Shown here: piece by piece, positions 1 to 5,001 of the stretch
How the letters are laid out: each line of letters opens with the position of its first letter
How positions within the stretch are numbered: position 1 is the stretch's first letter
DNA from: CAZYEI01 sp964646425
GTDB taxonomy: Bacteria; Bacillota_I; Bacilli_A; RFN20; JAISJY01
Length of the DNA stretch: 5,248 nt
Direction: 5' to 3'
Assembly: GCA_964646425.1 (NCBI GenBank)
Contig: CAZYEI010000063.1
Location: 1 to 5,248 of the forward strand
Notes under the pieces: generated by a model
What the model saw: only the letters and a program-made list of their open reading frames with translations
Told to the model about the DNA's origin: nothing
The model's database searches: none
Position numbers and translations under genes: made by a program

Positions 1-1
1 A

Positions 2-28
2 AGCGTTGTTAAATTAGTTTCTAAATAA
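2..28 (+). CDS. C-terminal tail of an upstream gene (tentative)
   Basis: The window opens with a short reading frame giving SVVKLVSK followed by TAA at 26-28, which lies 12 nt before a strong intrinsic terminator. Some upstream gene must end near here, because the terminator needs a transcript. This frame has the longest open stretch at the edge; the other two plus frames stop at 10-12 and 15-17. Eight residues are too few to identify the product, and the choice of frame is a guess. Confidence 0.3.
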   Translation, partial: SVVKLVSK

Positions 29-40
29 AGTTAAGTAATG

Positions 41-80
41 TAAGAAGAGAATTGAATTCTCTTCTTATTTTTTTATTTTT
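41..80 (+). terminator. Intrinsic terminator of the upstream gene
   Basis: An 11-bp perfect stem (TAAGAAGAGAA at 41-51 with TTCTCTTCTTA at 57-67) closes a 5-nt loop, TTGAA. It is followed by seven T, one A and five T (68-80). The stem is AU-rich, but the long U-run makes this a clear rho-independent terminator. It separates the gene left of the window from the membrane-protein gene starting at 120, which therefore needs its own promoter. Confidence 0.85.
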
Positions 81-81
81 A

Positions 82-90
82 TGATATACT
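82..90 (+). promoter_or_regulatory. Extended -10 promoter for the membrane-protein gene
   Basis: TGATATACT at 82-90 is an extended -10 element (TGn followed by TATACT). The matching -35 position 17 bp upstream (62-67, TTCTTA) is poor and falls inside the terminator's right arm, which suits an extended -10 promoter. Transcription would start near 97, leaving a leader of about 23 nt that holds the ribosome binding site AGGTGAGGAG. This is motif evidence only. Confidence 0.55.
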
Positions 91-119
91 AATTTTGTTA
101 CAGGTGAGGAGAGACAATC

Positions 120-1343
120 ATGAATATGAATATAAAAAAGCAAACTCGTTTATTAATATGGATTCCGTTAGTTTTATCGCTTATAATTATTGTAAGTGGT
201 GTGCTTGGAATTAATATAGTAGATGGTGTTCCAACATTAGATATATTTTCATTTGTTTTTATGGGTGTTTCCTATATAATGATAGTTGCTTTTACTTTAT
301 TGGCAGATATAAAAAGACCTGATACACAATGGAATCCTAAACCATTATATATAATTCAAGGACTAGGACTACTTATATTTCTTTTAGCAGTGGCATCTAA
401 AAATATGGATTTAGCATTTACTGTTTTATTATTATTTGGTGCAGTATATTTCTTGACTTTAATTATTTATTTATGTTTTAGAAAAAAATTAATTTTAAAT
501 GAAAAAAAACGTTCCAAAATAGTTAAATTTATTGGCGATTTGCCATATGAATACACGAGCAAAAAAATCTATGCTTTTAGTAAAATAAGTGGCATGCTAA
601 TTATTGTTATTGCAATATTGGGAATTATTTTTATGTATTCGAATGGCTATGAATTTTATGACGTATTTCCATTTGCAATTGTAACAATTGTGATATATAT
701 TTTATCAAAAATATTTATTGTTCAGCATGAAAAATCAGTGGAAAAAAGAATTACTTTAGATTTTTATTATAAACTTAATGGCTCTGAAACAATTGAATAT
801 ATCAATAAATTGTTAAAGGAAAAATTGCATAAGGATAAGGAATATGAATTAAAACTTATAAAAGTTGAAATTTTAGAATACTTAGGAGAACATGATAGTG
901 CAAGAAAGTTATATCGCTCATTGGGGAAACCTACTGAATCTTGCGAATTTACATATGAATTTTTAGGGTTAGACTACTTAGATAAAACAGATGAAGAGTC
1001 ATATATTAAGGCCTTAAAGAGGATTGAAAAGAAAATATCATTATTAAAAAAAGAAAAAGATATTAATAGAGTAACTAGTTTGCTTGAAGAATACAAACTA
1101 GAAATTTATATTAGATTTAATAAAAAGATAGATGAAAAAAAATTAGTCTATTTTTCTAATGCACATTATCAATTGACACGGATAAGAAATAATTACATAT
1201 TAGGCAGATATTATTTTAATCAAAAAGAATATGAAGAAGCAAGGTTAAGACTTGAATATGTTATTAAATATGGTGGGGAATTAAAAAAATTCACTCATGG
1301 ATCCCAAAAAATAATTGATAAAATAAATCAAAACAGCAAGTAA
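120..1343 (+). CDS. Six-helix membrane protein with a TPR-like cytoplasmic tail, function unknown
   Basis: I do not recognise a named family. The N-terminal half has about six hydrophobic segments, at residues 10-31, 42-63, 75-92, 97-120, 153-173 and 182-202. There is no cleavable signal peptide; the first segment follows a basic start (MNMNIKKQTR), suggesting an N-terminus inside the cell. Residues 203-407 are charged, Lys/Glu-rich and helical. Within this tail, about 222-270 (with LEYLGEHDSARKLYRSL) and 355-385 (with YILGRYYFNQKEYEEARLRL) have the small/large residue spacing of tetratricopeptide helices, so the tail is probably a cytoplasmic protein-binding surface. The ATG at 120 is chosen because AGGTGAGG/GGAG lies 8 nt upstream; Met3 is a weaker alternative. 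The gene is monocistronic between its own promoter and a terminator that overlaps its last codons. No catalytic motif was seen. It could be a sensor, scaffold or envelope-assembly protein, but nothing in the window decides this. Confidence 0.85.
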   Translation: MNMNIKKQTRLLIWIPLVLSLIIIVSGVLGINIVDGVPTLDIFSFVFMGVSYIMIVAFTLLADIKRPDTQWNPKPLYIIQGLGLLIFLLAVASKNMDLAFTVLLLFGAVYFLTLIIYLCFRKKLILNEKKRSKIVKFIGDLPYEYTSKKIYAFSKISGMLIIVIAILGIIFMYSNGYEFYDVFPFAIVTIVIYILSKIFIVQHEKSVEKRITLDFYYKLNGSETIEYINKLLKEKLHKDKEYELKLIKVEILEYLGEHDSARKLYRSLGKPTESCEFTYEFLGLDYLDKTDEESYIKALKRIEKKISLLKKEKDINRVTSLLEEYKLEIYIRFNKKIDEKKLVYFSNAHYQLTRIRNNYILGRYYFNQKEYEEARLRLEYVIKYGGELKKFTHGSQKIIDKINQNSK

Positions 1344-1363
1344 AAATCAAATTACTTGCTGTT
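1332..1363. terminator. Bidirectional terminator overlapping both convergent gene ends
   Basis: AACAGCAAGTAA (1332-1343) and its exact reverse complement TTACTTGCTGTT (1352-1363) form a perfect 12-bp stem with an 8-nt loop. Rightward, T-rich sequence follows (CTTTCTTAAACATTTTTTT). Leftward on the minus strand, TTTGATTTATTTTATC follows. Each arm contains the last three sense codons and the stop of one gene: the membrane-protein gene on the plus strand and the HAD gene on the minus strand. The U-runs are interrupted, so efficiency in each direction is uncertain, but the symmetry and position between convergent genes support a shared terminator. Confidence 0.75.
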
Positions 1364-2170
1364 CTTTCTTAAACATTTTTTTATATATTTTATAACACCA
1401 TTTTTGGAATTAGGATGTTTTGTTATGTCATTAGCAATTGTTTTAAGTAAACTTCGTCCATTAATCATAGCAACACCAACATCGGCTTTTTTTAATAATT
1501 CGATATCATTTAAGTCATCTCCGAATGCAATTGTATAATTTTTAGTGATATTTAAATAATTTTTTAAATAAATAAGAGCATTTCCTTTAGAAGAATTTGC
1601 ACTAAATAATTCATATGAGTGAAGTCCAAGATGTGTGCCCCAATCTCGATGCGCAATATGCTCTTTGTATTTGTTTAAAATAGCTATAAAATTTTGTCTA
1701 TCTTCTTCATGAATATAGACAGTAGCAATTAAGATTGGAGTATTAATTAATTCTTTAGCAATTCCTTCTTCTATCAGAGTTTCATTATTTATATGAATCA
1801 TAAAAGAAGGGATTCTATTTCTATTTTGAAAAACAATTTTTTGATGATAACTAAACATTGTGCTATAAATATATTTATCAATTTCTTCGTAAAAGTTTCT
1901 GGCGATATCCATCGGAATACTATTAAAAATAGGAAAATTAGGGTTGGAATCCCAATAAATAGAGGCACCATTATCACAAATATAAGGACAATCGATATTA
2001 AGGGCATTTTTAAATGATAGCATACCTTGATATGGTCGACCTGTGTTTATAACTAAATAATGTCCTTTCTTTACCAACTTTTTAATATAGCGAATTGTGC
2101 TTTTAGAAAGTTCGTGTTTTTTGTTTAATAATGTTCCATCTAAATCACATACAAATAAATATTTATCCAT
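1352..2170 (-). CDS. HAD-IIB (Cof-type) phosphatase
   Basis: This is a 272-residue cytosolic HAD-superfamily hydrolase, the usual length for Cof-type (HAD-IIB) sugar- or nucleotide-phosphate phosphatases. All four HAD motifs are visible: motif I DLDGTLL with nucleophile Asp9 and acid/base Asp11; motif II INTGR with Thr43; the motif III lysine Lys195 in SSKGNAL; and motif IV FGDDLNDIELL with Mg-binding Asp218/Asp219 and Asp222. The region between about 80 and 190 is the type IIB alpha/beta cap, which sets substrate choice. The family hydrolyses small phosphorylated metabolites such as sugar phosphates, flavin precursors and pyridoxal phosphate, and the sequence alone does not say which. The start at 2170 is an ATG with AGGTGA 6 nt upstream, and the protein begins, as in relatives, a few residues before the motif I strand. 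It is transcribed alone, divergent from the small gene at 2297 and convergent with the membrane-protein gene, and ends in the shared terminator stem. Confidence 0.93.
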   Translation of the reverse strand: MDKYLFVCDLDGTLLNKKHELSKSTIRYIKKLVKKGHYLVINTGRPYQGMLSFKNALNIDCPYICDNGASIYWDSNPNFPIFNSIPMDIARNFYEEIDKYIYSTMFSYHQKIVFQNRNRIPSFMIHINNETLIEEGIAKELINTPILIATVYIHEEDRQNFIAILNKYKEHIAHRDWGTHLGLHSYELFSANSSKGNALIYLKNYLNITKNYTIAFGDDLNDIELLKKADVGVAMINGRSLLKTIANDITKHPNSKNGVIKYIKKCLRKNSK

Positions 2171-2187
2171 TTATTATCACCTGCATT

Positions 2188-2216
2188 ATTATAACATTAT
2201 TTAATGAATATGTAAT
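2188..2216 (-). promoter_or_regulatory. Promoter of the HAD phosphatase gene
   Basis: On the minus strand an extended -10, TGTTATAAT (2196-2188), contains a perfect TATAAT. Seventeen bp upstream is ATTACA (2216-2211), a 4/6 match to TTGACA. Transcription would start near 2181-2182, which puts the ribosome binding site AGGTGA (2182-2177) right at the 5' end of the transcript and leaves a leader of only about 12 nt. Confidence 0.55.
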
Positions 2217-2223
2217 GATAATT

Positions 2224-2251
2224 TTGTGTTTATTTTTTTATGTGATATAAT
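2224..2251 (+). promoter_or_regulatory. Promoter of the small-protein/sirtuin operon
   Basis: TGATATAAT at 2243-2251 is an extended -10 with a perfect TATAAT (2246-2251). A second overlapping TATAAT follows at 2251-2256. A weak -35, TTGTGT (2224-2229), lies 16 bp upstream. Transcription from near 2258 gives a leader of roughly 40 nt carrying AGGAGG. With the HAD gene promoter it forms a divergent promoter pair within the 126-nt gap 2171-2296. No clear operator palindrome was seen in the gap. Confidence 0.55.
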
Positions 2252-2280
2252 ATAATATAGTAAAAGAAATGAACTGTTTA

Positions 2281-2286
2281 AGGAGG
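2281..2286 (+). promoter_or_regulatory. Ribosome binding site that fixes a TTG start
   Basis: AGGAGG is a full Shine-Dalgarno match 10 nt before the TTG codon at 2297. Two ATG codons lie closer (2287 and 2290), but their shared frame stops after five codons (ATG ATG AAG TTT GAA TAA), so the TTG is the only start that opens the long frame. Confidence 0.75.
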
Positions 2287-2296
2287 ATGATGAAGT

Positions 2297-2791
2297 TTGA
2301 ATAAAAATCAATTAGTCGTTGAAGAACTTCGAAGTATTATCCTTGATAAAACAATTGCAGAATTATTTGCTAAAGATAATGAATTTTCTTTTTTATGTGC
2401 AAAATATGCTAAAAAAGTTTGGATAAGTAAAGAAAACAATCGATTTAATAATAGAGTTCAGCATTGTCCTTTAAATGTATTTTATAATTATTTTGATCTA
2501 CATAAAACATCTCCGATGTTAAATGTAGATGTATTTTTAATGTATAATAAAGTTCGCTATATTAAAAAAAATTATAATGATATTTTTGGCTTTTTAGAAA
2601 AAAATTTAAAGGATAGAGGTTATATAATTATAGTTTCTAATTCATATTTTGATAAGAAAAGTATTACATCGTTGACAAGTTTGATGAAAAACTCTTATCA
2701 ATTGGAAATAATAAAAAGTATAAAGAAATTTAATTATTGCTACATTGTTATTAAGAAAAAAGAAAGAAGGATAATGTATGACTTCTTCTAA
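2297..2791 (+). CDS. Small protein of unknown function, overlapping the sirtuin gene
   Basis: A 164-residue soluble, Lys/Asn/Tyr-rich protein that I do not recognise. It starts at TTG with AGGAGG 10 nt upstream. It has no signal peptide or membrane segment. The strand/helix pattern is suggestive: a helical start (1-40), a short strand KVWIS (40-44), a strand around VDVFLMY (77-83), a helix YNDIFGFLEKNLKDRG (93-108), a strand YIIIVSN (109-115), a helix SITSLTSLMKNS (122-133), then LEIIKSIKKFNYCYIVIKKK (136-155). The last part resembles the end of a class I methyltransferase-like Rossmann fold (strand 5, helix E, antiparallel strands 6 and 7), and EFSFLCAKYAKKVWIS could be the strand 1-2 region. 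However, the glycine-rich SAM loop (GxGxG) is absent, so this would be a degenerate or non-catalytic relative at best. Its last 14 nt overlap the start of the sirtuin gene, so the two are probably translationally coupled and may act together. The gene is real; the fold is inference. Confidence 0.8.
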   Translation: MNKNQLVVEELRSIILDKTIAELFAKDNEFSFLCAKYAKKVWISKENNRFNNRVQHCPLNVFYNYFDLHKTSPMLNVDVFLMYNKVRYIKKNYNDIFGFLEKNLKDRGYIIIVSNSYFDKKSITSLTSLMKNSYQLEIIKSIKKFNYCYIVIKKKERRIMYDFF

Positions 2792-3512
2792 TAGGATTGA
2801 AGAACTTCAAAATTTGATTGATAAAGCTAATTATGTAGTGTTTTTTGGTGGTGCTGGTGTTTCAGTTGAAAGTGGTATACCTGATTTTAGAAGTGTGGAT
2901 GGACTTTATAATCAAAAATATGAATATAGTCCTGAAACAATTCTAAGTTCGGATTTTTTTTATAGTAATCCTCAAGAATTTTATCGCTTTTATAAAGATA
3001 AAATGTTATGTTTAGATGCTTTGCCAAATAATTGTCATAAGTATTTATCAAAATTAGAATTAAGAGGTAAGTTAAAAGCTATAATTACGCAAAATATTGA
3101 TGGGTTACATCAAAAAGCAGGAAGCATAAATGTATTTGAATTGCATGGAAGTATTCATCACAACACTTGTTTGGTTTGTGGTAAAAAATTTGATGGTAAT
3201 TATATAAAAAATAGTAAAGGAAGTATTCCTTTATGTGACTATTGTGGTGGAATGATTAAGCCAGATGTTGTTTTATATCAAGAAAGTTTGGATGATACTG
3301 TTGTTAATGCCAGCTTATTTCATATTAATAAGGCTGATTTAATTATAATAGGTGGTACCAGTTTAACAGTATATCCTGCTGCGGGATTTTTGCAATATCG
3401 TAATTTGAATGCAAAAGTTGTCTTGTTAAATAAGACAGTGCCTAATTTAAAAGTTGAATCTGATTTAGCTATTTATGATGATATAGGCAAAATATGCAGT
3501 AAATTAAAATAG
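2778..3512 (+). CDS. cobB: NAD-dependent protein deacylase, SIR2 (sirtuin) family
   Basis: Sirtuins remove acetyl or other acyl groups from lysines in cytosolic proteins, consuming NAD and producing nicotinamide and O-acyl-ADP-ribose. At 244 residues this has normal bacterial length, and the core motifs are intact: the NAD-binding GAGVSVESGIPDFRS (25-39), TQNIDGLHQKAG (104-115, with Gln105, Asn106 and Asp108), catalytic His123 in ELHGS, a structural zinc site of two CxxC pairs (Cys131/134 and Cys153/156), KPDVVLYQE (161-169) and GGTSLTVYPAAG (192-203). Val30 sits where Thr or Ala is usual in the first motif, a mild variation. The ATG start has AGAAGG (2765-2770) 7 nt upstream, and the gene overlaps the previous gene by 14 nt in another frame, implying coupled expression from the promoter near 2246. 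Deacetylase versus longer-chain deacylase activity cannot be read with certainty. No acetyl-CoA synthetase or acetyltransferase is nearby to suggest a substrate. The gene ends inside a shared terminator. Confidence 0.95.
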   Translation: MTSSNRIEELQNLIDKANYVVFFGGAGVSVESGIPDFRSVDGLYNQKYEYSPETILSSDFFYSNPQEFYRFYKDKMLCLDALPNNCHKYLSKLELRGKLKAIITQNIDGLHQKAGSINVFELHGSIHHNTCLVCGKKFDGNYIKNSKGSIPLCDYCGGMIKPDVVLYQESLDDTVVNASLFHINKADLIIIGGTSLTVYPAAGFLQYRNLNAKVVLLNKTVPNLKVESDLAIYDDIGKICSKLK

Positions 3513-3540
3513 AAACCTAGATAAGCAAGGTTTCTATTTT
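3506..3540. terminator. Bidirectional terminator between the sirtuin and S66 peptidase genes
   Basis: AAAATAGAAACCT (3506-3518) and its exact reverse complement AGGTTTCTATTTT (3528-3540) form a perfect 13-bp stem around a 9-nt loop. In both directions the A/T-rich base of the stem supplies a U-run: TATTTTCTTTTCTTT rightward and TATTTTAATTT leftward. The stem contains the sirtuin stop (TAG, 3510-3512). On the minus strand the S66 gene's last codons lie in the right arm and loop, and its stop (3519-3517) overlaps the end of the left arm. One hairpin can therefore end both convergent transcripts. Confidence 0.85.
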
Positions 3541-4545
3541 CTTTTCTTTATCATTAAAAGTAATTTTTACATAGCTACCATTTATTAATGTCATACTTGG
3601 TGATACATGTCCAAAGTCTAAATCATATAAAACTGGAATATTTAATTCATCAAAAGCTCTATGGAGTGCATCTTCAAAAGTAAGATCAAAGCAATCTTCT
3701 CTTAATCTTGGACGGCCTAAAAGTATTCCTTTGCAATTATTAAACCAACCAGCGTGGTTTAATTGCCATATTGAACGAATGAATGATAATAAATTTAGAT
3801 CACAGCATTCTAAAAACATTATAATACCGTTTTTTTCATATTTTTCATTAAATTTTTTAACATTGTCAAACTTTGTTCCTATTAGAGTGGTTAATACATC
3901 AAGACAGCCACCAATTAAGCGTCCTTCAAGATTTATTGATTTATTATTTAATGATTTCCAAATAACTTTTTCCGTTAAGTAATAAGGAGCACGAGGGTTA
4001 GTATCAGGATTTTCGATTTGTGGGTCTTCATATAGACTGTATGGATGTTGAATCATATTTGTTCCGGTAATAAAGTTATAGGCATTAATTAATGAGATAT
4101 CAAGTGGTTCCATTGAAAATGAACCGATATGATTACCATAAATACTGGCAATATCACAAATTGTTGCTAATAAAAAAGATAAATTAGTGTTATCTGAATA
4201 ACCCATAAAGTATTTAATTTTATTGCTTTCTTTAATAGCCATAAAATCAATATAAGGAAGAATTTCCATCATTAATTCTCCTCCAGCAATTGACATGATA
4301 AAATTCACATTGTCATCATACCACAATTCTAAAAATTCTTTCGCTCTTATATCTTTTGGAGCACTTTCAGCTTTAGTTAGATTGAATATATGTTTTGTTT
4401 CTTTGATTTTGTATCCAAGTTCTTCAAATCTTTTTTTACCATAGATATATCTAGTGTAATATGGATCTTCTGGGCAACCAAAAGATGGAGCACATACTCC
4501 AATTGTATCATTTTTGGTAAGAAATTTAGGGTATCTCATATTCAT
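3517..4545 (-). CDS. S66 family serine peptidase (LD-carboxypeptidase / MccF-like)
   Basis: This 342-residue protein belongs to peptidase family S66, which covers LD-carboxypeptidases that trim murein tetrapeptides during cell-wall recycling and the MccF-type enzymes that cleave toxic aminoacyl-nucleotide antibiotics such as microcin C. The Ser-Glu-His triad is complete: nucleophile Ser117 in FMGYSDNTNL, Glu246 in IIMFLECCD, and His313 in DFGHVSPSMTL. Other family signatures are the N-terminal NDTIGVCAPS strand, MSIAGGELMMEILPYIDF (about 84-101), EGRLIGGCLDVLTTLIGT (about 207-224) and KGILLGRP (about 272-279). Length and triad spacing are closer to MccF (about 340 residues) than to the shorter E. 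coli LdcA (about 300). There is no signal peptide, so it acts in the cytosol. The start is uncertain: ATG 4545 is chosen over GTG 4548 just before it and ATG 4539; none has a good Shine-Dalgarno (only AAAG/GAG-like bases). No antibiotic-synthesis genes are nearby, so murein recycling or general detoxification are both possible. Confidence 0.93.
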   Translation of the reverse strand: MNMRYPKFLTKNDTIGVCAPSFGCPEDPYYTRYIYGKKRFEELGYKIKETKHIFNLTKAESAPKDIRAKEFLELWYDDNVNFIMSIAGGELMMEILPYIDFMAIKESNKIKYFMGYSDNTNLSFLLATICDIASIYGNHIGSFSMEPLDISLINAYNFITGTNMIQHPYSLYEDPQIENPDTNPRAPYYLTEKVIWKSLNNKSINLEGRLIGGCLDVLTTLIGTKFDNVKKFNEKYEKNGIIMFLECCDLNLLSFIRSIWQLNHAGWFNNCKGILLGRPRLREDCFDLTFEDALHRAFDELNIPVLYDLDFGHVSPSMTLINGSYVKITFNDKEKKIETLLI

Positions 4546-4558
4546 CACTCATTTCTTT

Positions 4559-4564
4559 ATTATA
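4559..4564 (-). promoter_or_regulatory. Possible -10 element of the S66 peptidase gene
   Basis: The minus strand reads TATAAT at 4564-4559, just upstream of the gene, but no convincing -35 lies 16-18 bp further upstream. Transcription would begin near 4552, giving a leader of under 15 nt for any of the three candidate starts. That agrees with the lack of a clear ribosome binding site and would mean near-leaderless translation. A promoter further upstream in the AT-rich gap cannot be excluded. Confidence 0.35.
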
Positions 4565-4708
4565 ATAGCATATTTTATTTAGCATAAAAAGTCTAAAGCT
4601 AAATGATAATTATAAAGTTTAAAATATTGTAGAATCAAGGTTAAAAAGGAAAATAATAATAAAAGTTAATAAATGTTCATTAAATCGTTAGCATTGGTTA
4701 ATTTAATC

Positions 4709-4737
4709 TTGAAAAAATATATTAATCATGGTAAAAT
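4709..4737 (+). promoter_or_regulatory. Sigma-70/SigA-type promoter of tRNA-Leu
   Basis: TTGAAA (4709-4714, 5/6 of the -35 consensus) and TAAAAT (4732-4737, 5/6 of the -10) are separated by exactly 17 bp. The predicted start near 4744 is only a few nt before the mature tRNA at 4748, so little 5' leader has to be removed by RNase P. This is the best-formed promoter in the window. The rest of the gap 4549-4708 is AT-rich, and I see no gene in it. Confidence 0.8.
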
Positions 4738-4747
4738 CTAAATACAT

Positions 4748-4833
4748 GCCCGAGTGGTGGAATGGTAGACGCGATGGACTCAAAATCCATTATACGTGAG
4801 TATGTGCGGGTTCAAGTCCCGCCTCGGGCACCA
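4748..4833 (+). tRNA. tRNA-Leu (anticodon CAA, decodes UUG)
   Basis: A complete class II tRNA with encoded CCA. The acceptor stem GCCCGAG (4748-4754) pairs with CTCGGGC (4823-4829), followed by discriminator A (4830) and CCA (4831-4833). The anticodon stem ATGGA/TCCAT (4774-4778 and 4786-4790) encloses the loop CTCAAAA, with the CAA anticodon at 4781-4783. The long variable arm has an ATAC/GTAT stem, as expected for leucine tRNAs. The T arm is GCGGG-TTCAAGT-CCCGC (4806-4822). Leucine identity follows from the anticodon together with the long variable arm and discriminator A. It is a single-gene unit with its own promoter and terminator. Confidence 0.97.
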
Positions 4834-4846
4834 TTTCGATTGAAAT

Positions 4847-4894
4847 AACCCCCGTTTCTTGGACTGAAATATGTTACAATGAAATGGGGGTTTT
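4847..4894 (+). terminator. Terminator of tRNA-Leu with an unusually wide loop
   Basis: AACCCCCGTTTC (4847-4858) pairs with GAAATGGGGGTT (4881-4892) over 12 positions with one G-U pair, giving a GC-rich core of five C-G pairs, and TTTT (4891-4894) follows. The loop is 22 nt (4859-4880), wider than usual. A second GAAAT at 4866-4870 could pair with the same GTTTC, and a small ATTTC/GAAAT hairpin (4833-4846) sits between the tRNA and the stem. The U-run is short, but the position right after the tRNA makes terminator the most likely reading. Confidence 0.7.
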
Positions 4895-4905
4895 ACTATA
4901 TGAGA

Positions 4906-4930
4906 TGTTCTACCATTAATAAAGTAGACA
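4906..4930 (+). repeat. Probable left terminal inverted repeat of an IS3-family element
   Basis: The 25-bp stretch runs from TGTTCTACC to GTAGACA. Terminal repeats of IS3-family members of the IS150 type are about 25 bp, begin with TGT and end in GACA with an A-rich middle, and this stretch fits that pattern position by position as I recall it. It lies about 105 bp before a reading frame that looks like an IS3 OrfA. The right-hand copy and the target-site duplication are outside the window. The exact boundary is inferred; TGA at 4901 is a possible alternative first base. Confidence 0.5.
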
Positions 4931-4960
4931 ATTTAAAATATAAATACATACATCAAATCA

Positions 4961-4978
4961 ATGAATGTATACATTCAT
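4961..4978. repeat. 18-bp perfect palindrome, operator-like
   Basis: ATGAATGTATACATTCAT is a perfect 18-bp palindrome centred between 4969 and 4970. Its right half, TACATTCATCA (4970-4980), is repeated with one mismatch as TACATACATCA at 4945-4955. Its core TGTATACA recurs in a 10-bp palindrome at 5007-5016. The site ends where the -35 region of the downstream promoter would lie. It could be an operator for a dimeric repressor, or an RNA hairpin that forms in read-through transcripts. Confidence 0.5.
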
Positions 4979-5001
4979 CACAAAAATCAAAACACAAGTT
5001 A

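Noticed and set aside
1..119. A riboswitch or T-box leader before the first gene
   Set aside because: The hairpin at 41-67 is a plain terminator after an upstream gene, and the predicted leader of the first gene is only about 23 nt, too short for a riboswitch.
1356..1538. A 60-codon plus-strand frame inside the HAD gene
   Set aside because: It lies antisense to well-conserved HAD motif IV and tail codons, has no ribosome binding site, and its hydrophobic composition is the expected mirror of the coding strand. The same applies to the opposite-strand frames at 1793-2017, 3731-3982 and 4390-4587, and to the same-strand out-of-frame one at 1798-2007.
2297..3512. An anti-phage defence operon, since sirtuin domains occur in several defence systems
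   Set aside because: Defence SIR2 proteins are usually larger NADase fusions without the structural zinc site. This one has the complete zinc-binding deacylase layout and normal length, and no nuclease, helicase or pore-forming partner is present.
3517..4545. A microcin or peptide-nucleotide antibiotic immunity cluster suggested by the MccF-like enzyme
   Set aside because: No precursor peptide, MccB-like adenylating enzyme or exporter gene is in the window; the neighbours are a sirtuin and a tRNA.
4549..4747. A small gene or structured RNA in the gap between the S66 gene and the tRNA
   Set aside because: The gap has short AT-rich inverted repeats such as ATTAAAT/ATTTAAT around 4679-4707, but no ribosome binding site plus open frame and no GC-rich structure. 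Only the tRNA promoter and a weak S66 promoter are supported.
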